Source of the DNA: Candidatus Bathyarchaeota archaeon
Lineage (GTDB): Archaea; Thermoproteota; Bathyarchaeia; Bathyarchaeales; UBA233
NCBI GenBank assembly: GCA_023488835.1
Contig: JAMDCS010000129.1
Span: 1 to 6,340, forward strand
Length of the DNA stretch: 6,340 nucleotides
Reading direction: 5' to 3'
The notes beneath the pieces were generated by a model that was not told where the DNA came from, did not search any database, and saw only the letters and a list, made by a program, of their open reading frames with translations. A program made the position numbers and the translations under genes. This document shows positions 1 through 4,883 of the stretch, one piece after another. Every line of letters starts with the position of its first letter. Within the stretch, counting starts at the first letter, position 1.

Positions 1-120
1 GCAAAACAGTCTATGACCCACTAAACCGCTGAAATCTTCACTAAAATTAGTCGACCTGCACTTTCCGCACACGTTGTCTTTAGTTATAAAATGACAGTTT
101 GTACATGCTTTTTCACTCAT
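1..120 (-). CDS. spt4: Transcription elongation factor Spt4 (RpoE''), N-terminal part, cut by window edge
   Basis: Spt4 is the small zinc-ribbon partner of Spt5; together they clamp RNA polymerase for processive elongation. The 40 codons visible begin MSEKACTNCHFIT and hold two CxxC pairs (C6/C9 and C18/C21), the Spt4 zinc ribbon, followed by a SEDFSGLV segment like the family's SEEW..LV. The ATG at 120 has a GGAG ribosome binding site at 133-130, nine bases upstream, and lies 15 bases after the rpo7 stop. Rpo7 followed by Spt4 is a common archaeal order, so the two are probably cotranscribed. After V34 the current frame reads GHRLFC, which does not resemble Spt4. The frame starting at base 17 gives VID, close to the strand expected there, so a frame break near bases 16-21 is possible. 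The identity is firm for the first 34 residues; the state of the rest is unknown. Confidence 0.85.
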   Translation of the reverse strand, partial: MSEKACTNCHFITKDNVCGKCRSTNFSEDFSGLVGHRLFC

Positions 121-135
121 TCAAATTCACTCCCT

Positions 136-726
136 TTATGCTGCTTTCTCTGGGCTTTCGGCTGGTTTCTTTCCGGGTCCTGCTTTAGTCTGATCCATCT
201 TTAGCCAGTCTAACTTGCCTAGGAATGGTTGTCTTGCGGTGACGCCGATTTTGCCTGAGCTTCCAATTCTGCCAAGAGACACGGCGGTTATTCTGACGCG
301 TACTTGGTCGCCTGTTGTTAGTTTACGTTTAGTTTCTTTTCCCAACAGGACGCCTTGCTTTTCGTCGTATGAGATGTAGTCGTCCATGAGTTGCGAGACG
401 TGGAGTAGTGCGTCGACGGGTCCGATGCGGACGAAAGCGCCGAAATCAGCGATTTCAACCACGTCTCCCTCCACGACTTCCTGAATTATCGGGTAGAATG
501 CTAACAGGGAAAAGGTTACTTTATGGAACGTTGCACCGTCGCCAGGTATAATTTTGCCAATCGGGCTAACTTGTATACCTGTAACAGCTATAACGTATCC
601 TAATTCTTCATCCACGATTCCTTCGTACTTTTGCTTAACTTGTTCCCGGCCAACTTTCTCAAGTGGCTTACCGAAGGTTTCGGGTGGAATGCGAATAGTA
701 TCTTGAAGAGTAATTAGTTTGAACAT
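136..726 (-). CDS. rpo7: DNA-directed RNA polymerase subunit Rpo7 (RpoE', Rpb7 homologue)
   Basis: Rpo7 pairs with Rpo4 to form the stalk of archaeal RNA polymerase, which helps open promoters and binds emerging RNA. The 196-residue protein shows the expected layout: an N-terminal RNP-like domain (about 1-80, opening MFKLITLQDTIRIPP) and an S1/OB-fold RNA-binding domain (about 83-165) containing GDVVEIADFGAFVRIGPVDA, then HVSQL, and ending near GKIGVTARQPFLG. A Lys/Pro/Ala/Glu-rich tail (about 180-196) follows and strongly resembles the eS6 tail in this window. The ATG at 726 directly follows the PIN gene's TAG with no spacer. A GGGATGAT ribosome binding site lies inside the PIN 3' end (741-734) with 7-base spacing, so translational coupling with PIN is likely. 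Spt4 follows 15 bases downstream. Length and domain order are normal for the family. Confidence 0.96.
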   Translation of the reverse strand: MFKLITLQDTIRIPPETFGKPLEKVGREQVKQKYEGIVDEELGYVIAVTGIQVSPIGKIIPGDGATFHKVTFSLLAFYPIIQEVVEGDVVEIADFGAFVRIGPVDALLHVSQLMDDYISYDEKQGVLLGKETKRKLTTGDQVRVRITAVSLGRIGSSGKIGVTARQPFLGKLDWLKMDQTKAGPGKKPAESPEKAA

Positions 727-1155
727 CTACGATATCATCCCGTCAATGTCTAGACGCGATTTTTGTCTCACATAAATCACTGGCACACTTATATCTCTTA
801 GCTTCTTCTTTAATTGTATATCGTTTGTAAACACGGGAGAATTCCAGTTTTTAGCCACCCTAACAATGGCGTCGTCAGTAGTCAACTTTTCATCGTTTTC
901 AACCGGCACATACTTGCATTTTTCAGCCAACTTCAACGCAAAAATTGCTTCCCGCCGAATTTTAGGCGAATCCTTAGCCGCAAGCAGTTCAAGCTCACGC
1001 TTAACAGGCGAGAGCAAAACAAACTCAACATTCCGATTCAACAACCGCTTCAACTCCTCAAAAATATCAATCTTAAACTCCAAGGGAACAAACAGGGCGT
1101 TGGAATCTAAAATTACTTTTAGGGGTTGGTTTTTTTTAGGCGTTGAAGCCGACAT
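727..1155 (-). CDS. Fcf1/Utp24-like PIN domain protein, probable ribonuclease (COG1412 type)
   Basis: This is a PIN-domain protein of the archaeal group related to eukaryotic Fcf1/Utp24, the nuclease that cuts pre-rRNA. A role in rRNA processing here is inferred from family and neighbours. Counting from the chosen start (142 residues), the metal-binding acidic residues are D17 in VILDSNAL, E54 in SPVKRELELL, D94/D95 in TTDDAIV and D112 in FTND; the end (IYVRQKSRL) is typical of this group. Two ATGs are possible. The one at 1161 leaves only 2 bases after the AGGAG at 1168-1164, whereas the ATG at 1155 has 8, so 1155 is preferred; the difference is two residues. The stop abuts the rpo7 start, placing it first in a PIN-rpo7-spt4 operon. 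It is unlikely to be a VapC toxin because no antitoxin gene precedes it. Confidence 0.88.
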   Translation of the reverse strand: MSASTPKKNQPLKVILDSNALFVPLEFKIDIFEELKRLLNRNVEFVLLSPVKRELELLAAKDSPKIRREAIFALKLAEKCKYVPVENDEKLTTDDAIVRVAKNWNSPVFTNDIQLKKKLRDISVPVIYVRQKSRLDIDGMIS

Positions 1156-1163
1156 TGGCATGG

Positions 1164-1168
1164 CTCCT
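1164..1168 (-). promoter_or_regulatory. Ribosome binding site deciding the PIN gene start
   Basis: AGGAG on the minus strand. It lies 8 bases before the ATG at 1155 but only 2 before the ATG at 1161, so it argues for initiation at 1155. Confidence 0.65.
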
Positions 1169-1239
1169 GATTTGGTAACGTTTAATTTTTGCTGGCTTAA
1201 AACATTTTGTTTGCAATCTTAGCGCAAAGTTGGTATTAC

Positions 1240-1247
1240 TTTAAATA
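1240..1247 (+). promoter_or_regulatory. TATA-like box of the Nudix gene, possibly shared with the divergent PIN operon
   Basis: TTTAAATA fits the archaeal TATA consensus. Its centre is about 32 bases before the GTG at 1276, which predicts a start of transcription near 1270 and a leader of only a few bases; this agrees with the absence of a clear ribosome binding site there. Read on the minus strand the element is TATTTAAA, the best TATA candidate in the 115-base divergent region for PIN-rpo7-spt4, which would give that operon a leader of roughly 55-60 bases. Confidence 0.5.
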
Positions 1248-1275
1248 ACTGAATAAAGGAATTGAACACAATCAG

Positions 1276-1716
1276 GTGAATGTAGTGATTCGCGAGAAAT
1301 CATGCGGCGCCGTCGTATTCATTAAACACGAAGACCAAACAAAGTATCTTCTCCTTAATTATGCAGCGGGGCATTGGGATTTCGTCAAAGGCAACGTGGA
1401 ACTCAACGAAACAGAAAAAGAAACGGTCCTCCGCGAACTCAAAGAGGAAACAGGCATAACCGACGCCACCTTTCTCGACGGCTTTAAAGAAACCATAGCT
1501 TACTTCTACCGAAGGCAAGGGTTAACAGTTCATAAAGAAGTCGTGTTCTTCATAATCGAGACCCACACAGAAAAAGTAGAATTATCCTTCGAGCATGTGG
1601 GCTACATTTGGCTGGATTATAAACATGCCATGGAAAAATTAAACTTCAAAAACGCTAAAGATGTGCTACAGAAAGCATACGATTTCCTAAAGAAACAAGA
1701 AATAGTAAAAGACTAA
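1276..1716 (+). CDS. Nudix hydrolase, probable Ap4A hydrolase (bis(5'-nucleosyl)-tetraphosphatase) type
   Basis: Nudix enzymes hydrolyse nucleoside diphosphates linked to another moiety; this one resembles the asymmetric diadenosine tetraphosphate hydrolases. The 146-residue protein has a complete Nudix box at 39-61: G39, E45, then R53-E54-L55-K56-E57-E58-T59-G60-I61, which includes the metal-binding glutamates. The flanking KSCGAVVF (8-15) and GHWDFVKG (32-39) match the KSAGAV and GHWDFPKG pattern of Ap4A hydrolases; the substrate remains inference from that similarity. The start is a GTG with no clear ribosome binding site, consistent with a nearly leaderless transcript from the TATA box at 1240-1247. 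It is the only plus-strand gene in the left half, divergent from PIN and ending 9 bases before the aIF2 gamma stop on the other strand. It could instead act on other nucleotides or capped RNA ends. Confidence 0.9.
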   Translation: MNVVIREKSCGAVVFIKHEDQTKYLLLNYAAGHWDFVKGNVELNETEKETVLRELKEETGITDATFLDGFKETIAYFYRRQGLTVHKEVVFFIIETHTEKVELSFEHVGYIWLDYKHAMEKLNFKNAKDVLQKAYDFLKKQEIVKD

Positions 1717-1725
1717 AGCCGCTTG

Positions 1726-2973
1726 CTACTTTACGAGCCCATAACCAATAAGTCTCCACCTTGCAGTAATCTTTCTGCTGATGGCGACTCTTGAGCCTGG
1801 CAGGGCGCAAATAGGTCTTGTCAATTTTACTTTAATTACGTTCTGCTTGATTGAGATAACTTTGCCAACGTTCACAGCAGAACCAACATGAAGCAGGAGG
1901 GCTTCGTCAGGGTTGATTTTTTCAACCTTCAAAAGCTCTTTGGTTCCAACGACGCGTTCCAAAACGTGCGTTTCCAACGTGAGCTCTGTTAGGGTTGGGG
2001 GAAGCTGGCCTGTTTTTCCAGCGATGCTGCCTGTTAAGCCGTCTGCTTTTGAATAGGATGGGTCAAGGCATGTTCCTACGCCGACTAGACCGCCGCATGT
2101 GGCTTCTTCTACCTCTTGCTCGCCAGCATGGAGGCTGACTATTTCGCTGATTAGTGGGTCATAGACTGTTTTGCCTTCTCGCTCCGCCATTACGCCTGGG
2201 CGGATTTCTATTTCTTCTCCGACTGCAAATTTGCCCTGCGCTATGGTTCCTCCGATGATGCCACCTTCTAACCCGTCGATGGTTGTTCCAGGCTTGTTAA
2301 CGTCAAAGGAGCGTATGATGAACATCATTGGCGGTTTGGTTTCATCCCTTTTTGGCGTGGGAATGATGGTTTGTATCGCGGTAAGGAGCACATCGATGTT
2401 TATTCCACGTTGAGCTGAGATGGGGATAATCGGAGCGTTTTCTGCAACGGTGCCTTTAATGAAAGCTTTTATTTCTTTGTAGCTTTCTATCGCTCTTTTC
2501 TCGTCTACGATGTCGATTTTGTTTTGAACGATAATTAGGTTCTTTATGCCGCTAACTTCTGCGGCTGCAAGGTGCTCTCGTGTTTGCGGTTGAGGACACG
2601 GCTCGTCAGCTGCAATGACTAATATGGCGCCATCCATTATTGCTGCGCCTGAGAGCATCGTAGCCATCAAAGCTTCATGACCTGGAGCGTCAACAAAACT
2701 AATCGCGCGGACAAATTCTGCTTCTGAATTGCAGCCTTCACAATAAGGTTTAATGGTGTAGTTTTTTGGGGGCTCACATTTGGGGCACTTGTAAATCGGC
2801 ATGTCGGCGTAGCCAAGTTTTATGGTGATGCCCCTTTTGAGTTCTTCACTGTGTCGTGATGCCCAAGTTCCAGTTAACGATTGAACCAAAGTGGTTTTTC
2901 CATGGTCTACATGTCCTATGGTTCCAATGTTGACTTCTGGCTGCTTTGGCAAGGCTTTACTAGTGTTACTCAT
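1726..2973 (-). CDS. eif2g: Translation initiation factor aIF2 subunit gamma
   Basis: aIF2 gamma is the GTPase core of the alpha/beta/gamma complex that carries methionyl initiator tRNA to the small ribosomal subunit. From the ATG at 2973 it has 415 residues, normal for the family. Visible motifs are the P-loop GHVDHGKT (20-27), the switch I segment RGITIKLGYAD (from about 47), the gamma-specific zinc knuckle with cysteines at 63, 66, 78 and 81, DAPGH (95-99) and NKID (151-154). The two C-terminal beta-barrel domains run from about 210 to 415. The frame extends to a TTG at 2994, adding MERRRIR, but family length and the conserved beginning favour the ATG; the purine-rich stretch before it is only a weak ribosome binding site. 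It lies downstream of eS6, yet a TATA box in the gap suggests its own promoter. EF-Tu and SelB are excluded by the zinc knuckle and overall fit. Confidence 0.96.
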   Translation of the reverse strand: MSNTSKALPKQPEVNIGTIGHVDHGKTTLVQSLTGTWASRHSEELKRGITIKLGYADMPIYKCPKCEPPKNYTIKPYCEGCNSEAEFVRAISFVDAPGHEALMATMLSGAAIMDGAILVIAADEPCPQPQTREHLAAAEVSGIKNLIIVQNKIDIVDEKRAIESYKEIKAFIKGTVAENAPIIPISAQRGINIDVLLTAIQTIIPTPKRDETKPPMMFIIRSFDVNKPGTTIDGLEGGIIGGTIAQGKFAVGEEIEIRPGVMAEREGKTVYDPLISEIVSLHAGEQEVEEATCGGLVGVGTCLDPSYSKADGLTGSIAGKTGQLPPTLTELTLETHVLERVVGTKELLKVEKINPDEALLLHVGSAVNVGKVISIKQNVIKVKLTRPICALPGSRVAISRKITARWRLIGYGLVK

Positions 2974-3002
2974 ACGAATTCTTCTTCTTTCCAATAAATA
3001 CT

Positions 3003-3023
3003 GATGAATTAAGGATGAATTAA
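3003..3023 (-). repeat. Tandem 10-base repeat at the predicted aIF2 gamma transcription start
   Basis: Two perfect copies of TTAATTCATC (minus strand) at 3023-3014 and 3012-3003 are separated by one C, giving an 11-base period, about one DNA turn. They lie 10-30 bases downstream of the TATA-like box and cover the position where transcription should begin, as an operator would. Chance in AT-rich DNA cannot be excluded. Confidence 0.55.
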
Positions 3024-3032
3024 TTATAGAAG

Positions 3033-3040
3033 TTTATAAG
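3033..3040 (-). promoter_or_regulatory. TATA-like promoter element for aIF2 gamma
   Basis: CTTATAAA on the minus strand, preceded by AAAC, a possible BRE-like element. The expected transcription start about 26 bases on, near 3010, would give a leader of roughly 37 bases to the ATG at 2973. This suggests that aIF2 gamma is transcribed, at least in part, independently of eS6. Confidence 0.55.
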
Positions 3041-3069
3041 GTTTAAGCATGCACTAAAGCAAAATTGCG

Positions 3070-3459
3070 TTATTTCGCAGCTTGCTCTGGCTTGGCTTCC
3101 GCAGGCTTTGCTGGTCTTTCAACAATTTTCATGTTAATTTGAGCTATTTCGTCGGTAATTACGTTTCCGCGAACGGTTTTGCGTTTTCGCTCACCCTTTT
3201 TCTTTGGGCTAAAACCTGCTCCGCCGCTTAGCACTACTCTTCGCCGTACACCGCCATGGACGTTTCCTCTCATGGGGACGCCGTCTTTGTCGGAGCCGCC
3301 GAGTATTTGCACTGTGTGTGCTGGTAGGTCTACTGCTGAGCCATCTAATGTTTCGCCTACTCTTCTTCCTATGAATGGGACTGCGCGCGCTTCTTCGAGT
3401 TCAACTACCTTTGAAGTTCCAGCTTCGGGATCGGAAACTATTACCTTAAACTTTGCCAT
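3070..3459 (-). CDS. rps6e: 30S ribosomal protein eS6 (S6e)
   Basis: eS6 is a small-subunit ribosomal protein shared by archaea and eukaryotes. The 129-residue product begins MAKFKVIVSDPEAG and carries the eS6 signature region GGSDKDGVPMRG (54-65), followed by the basic stretch KKKGERKRKTVRGN (86-99) expected to contact rRNA. After about residue 114 comes a low-complexity tail rich in Pro, Ala, Glu and Lys. The ATG at 3459 has a GGAG ribosome binding site at 3471-3468 with 8-base spacing. Adjacency to aIF2 gamma is the usual archaeal arrangement, here with a gap of about 96 bases to the aIF2 gamma ATG. It is divergent from the transporter gene across 137 bases. Length is normal for archaeal eS6. 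Confidence 0.95.
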   Translation of the reverse strand: MAKFKVIVSDPEAGTSKVVELEEARAVPFIGRRVGETLDGSAVDLPAHTVQILGGSDKDGVPMRGNVHGGVRRRVVLSGGAGFSPKKKGERKRKTVRGNVITDEIAQINMKIVERPAKPAEAKPEQAAK

Positions 3460-3537
3460 GATTATCTCTCCAGCGGAGTATGAAGTTGGGTGCTCTCTCT
3501 ATTAAGGATTTATGAAATTTTTTCTCTCCAAAGCCTA

Positions 3538-3545
3538 CTTTTAAG
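3538..3545. promoter_or_regulatory. Candidate TATA-like element between the divergent eS6 and transporter genes
   Basis: CTTTTAAG on the plus strand, CTTAAAAG on the minus strand, inside ACTT-TT-AAGT, which is symmetric at both ends. Facing right it would start transcription near 3568, about 29 bases before the transporter GTG; facing left it would start near 3515, about 55 bases before the eS6 ATG. The remaining gap sequence is AT-rich with polypurine runs and no evident gene. Confidence 0.35.
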
Positions 3546-3584
3546 TAAGTTCAGATTATTTGGGTAAAAGTTTTAATTTAACAG

Positions 3585-3590
3585 TGAGGT
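3585..3590 (+). promoter_or_regulatory. Ribosome binding site supporting the transporter GTG start
   Basis: TGAGGT lies 6 bases before the GTG at 3597 and 12 before the ATG at 3603, which favours the GTG. Confidence 0.6.
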
Positions 3591-3596
3591 CGTCTT

Positions 3597-4838
3597 GTGG
3601 ATATGTGGCGGCTAGGATTCTTCTTTCACGAAATAGCGTTCGGATTGCTAAGCGTTTTCATACCGCTCTACCTGGTCGCTTTCAAGGACACAAGCATTCT
3701 GGGCGGACCGCTTGTTGCTTTGGGTGTAATGACCTCAATTGCTATATTCTGCTCTATCCCTGCCTCGTTTCTGTGGGGATACCTCTGCGACGCCACACGG
3801 CACTACAAAGCATTTATTCTTCTTTCGTTTCTTTCCTCAGCGATCATTCTTTTCCTTATGGCGCTGCCTTTTGCCCAAAACATCATCCTCTTCGTAGTCT
3901 TGTACGTGGTAATGCAGGTCCTCCATGTCTCGCATGAAGCACCAAAAAACGTCCTCATCGCCGAACACTACAGCCGCGAGGACTGGGAAAAATCCTATGG
4001 CTTCTACGAGGGACTCACTGAAATCGGCTTCATTATTGGGTTAGCGATTGGATTAGTATTGACCATTGGGTTATTTGCGTTTACAGCTGCCCTTAGCTCA
4101 ACTGTTTTGGCAACTTACACACTATACCTGTGTAGTGCTTTAAGCTTGGTTGCGTTCCTGCTGTCTATATTTTTGATTGCTGACCCCTTGATGATTTTTG
4201 AGCGGCGCCTAGTAGGCATAGAGAGAACGCTTGATTTCACCTCTCGCGGCATAGAATCGTATAGCTTACGGTGGAAGGGCTCGCTTAAACAAGAAAGTTT
4301 CCCCGGGTTCGCCTTTGCCATAGTAATATTTTCGTTGGCAACAAGCCTCTTCTTCACACCCCTGCCAATATATCTAAAAGAAATTTTTCATGGACAAACA
4401 AGCATGGTTTATGTCGCTTACATACTGAATTCGATTGGAGCAACAGTAGGCTACTTCCTGATTCGTAACCGCGCAAGATCAATGGATATAAGAAAACAAA
4501 TGCCACGGTTCGTGCTCTTCCGCAGTCTTCTCATCTTTTTGCTGGTCGGGGTTATCCAGCTTGCTTTTTCACCAACCATCATGACTGGAATCTTTCTTGT
4601 TTTTCTAGGCTTCGCTTACGCCATGTACTATATCATGATGATTTCCCTCTCAATGGAACTTATCCCCGAGGGAAAAACAGGCTTCTTCGACGGACTTGTA
4701 GGCTTGGGCGCGGCAATAGGCTCTTTCCTAGGACCATTCCTAGCTGAATACCTAAATTATCTTCCAACTTTCTTGATTGCAGGTGTAGCTTTCTTCTGTG
4801 CCTTCTTAATACTGAAAATCTTCGCAATTAAAAATTAA
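3597..4838 (+). CDS. Major facilitator superfamily transporter, substrate unknown
   Basis: A 413-residue integral membrane protein with about twelve hydrophobic segments, roughly at 8-28, 37-61, 72-90, 96-113, 138-160, 170-195, 237-258, 270-289, 303-323, 328-352, 362-384 and 389-409. The halves are separated by a charged cytoplasmic loop (about 197-235). The loop after helix 2 reads GYLCDATRHYK, a recognisable form of MFS motif A (G-x-L-x-D-x-x-x-R/H-x-K), and the equivalent site in the second half is RNRARSMDIRK (290-300). Between helices 4 and 5 lies APKNVLIAEHYSREDWEKSYGFYEG, which resembles the same loop in drug/sugar efflux relatives. These fit a secondary transporter, but nothing in the sequence identifies a substrate. 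The start is GTG with a TGAGGT site 6 bases upstream; an ATG two codons later is the alternative. It is divergent from eS6 and convergent with fae-hps, so it is a single-gene unit. Confidence 0.85.
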   Translation: MDMWRLGFFFHEIAFGLLSVFIPLYLVAFKDTSILGGPLVALGVMTSIAIFCSIPASFLWGYLCDATRHYKAFILLSFLSSAIILFLMALPFAQNIILFVVLYVVMQVLHVSHEAPKNVLIAEHYSREDWEKSYGFYEGLTEIGFIIGLAIGLVLTIGLFAFTAALSSTVLATYTLYLCSALSLVAFLLSIFLIADPLMIFERRLVGIERTLDFTSRGIESYSLRWKGSLKQESFPGFAFAIVIFSLATSLFFTPLPIYLKEIFHGQTSMVYVAYILNSIGATVGYFLIRNRARSMDIRKQMPRFVLFRSLLIFLLVGVIQLAFSPTIMTGIFLVFLGFAYAMYYIMMISLSMELIPEGKTGFFDGLVGLGAAIGSFLGPFLAEYLNYLPTFLIAGVAFFCAFLILKIFAIKN

Positions 4839-4872
4839 ACAAAAAAGAAAAGTGGTTGAGCGAATTTCGCTC
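4838..4872. terminator. Hairpin plus T-rich tract between convergent transporter and fae-hps genes
   Basis: A perfect 6-base inverted repeat, GAGCGA-ATT-TCGCTC, occupies 4858-4872. On the minus strand, downstream of fae-hps, it is followed by CTTTTCTTTTTTGTTT (4852-4837), a T-rich tract of the kind archaeal RNA polymerase terminates on. On the plus strand only a short TTTT follows (4876-4879). It therefore looks strongest as the fae-hps terminator and possibly works in both directions. Confidence 0.6.
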
Positions 4873-4883
4873 GGGTTTTAGGT

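Noticed and set aside
727..1161. PIN protein as a VapC toxin of a toxin-antitoxin pair
   Set aside because: No small antitoxin gene is adjacent; it sits in a conserved information-processing operon and its C-terminus fits the Fcf1-like group.
866..1222. Open frames on the plus strand over the PIN gene (also 814-1110)
   Set aside because: They lie antisense to a clear PIN-domain gene, show no family motifs and have serine-rich shadow composition.
1300..1518. Minus-strand open frame inside the Nudix gene
   Set aside because: It is antisense to the intact Nudix box and its product has no recognisable motif.
2171..2413. Plus-strand open frame inside aIF2 gamma
   Set aside because: It is an antisense shadow of a conserved gene with no sign of independent expression.
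2974..2994. TTG start for aIF2 gamma adding seven residues
   Set aside because: The added MERRRIR is not family-like, and the ATG at 2973 gives the usual length of about 415 residues.
3179..3505. Plus-strand open frame over eS6
   Set aside because: It is antisense to a conserved ribosomal protein; the Pro/Ser/Thr-rich product looks like a frame shadow.
3560..3937. Plus-strand open frame overlapping the start of the transporter
   Set aside because: It overlaps the first third of a convincing membrane protein in another frame, and lacks membrane segments or motifs.
4115..4357. Minus-strand open frame inside the transporter
   Set aside because: It is an antisense shadow with no motif, inside an uninterrupted 12-helix coding frame.
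4858..4872. Hairpin as part of a riboswitch or repeat array
   Set aside because: It is a single 6-base stem between two convergent stop codons, without further copies or conserved RNA structure; a terminator explains it better.
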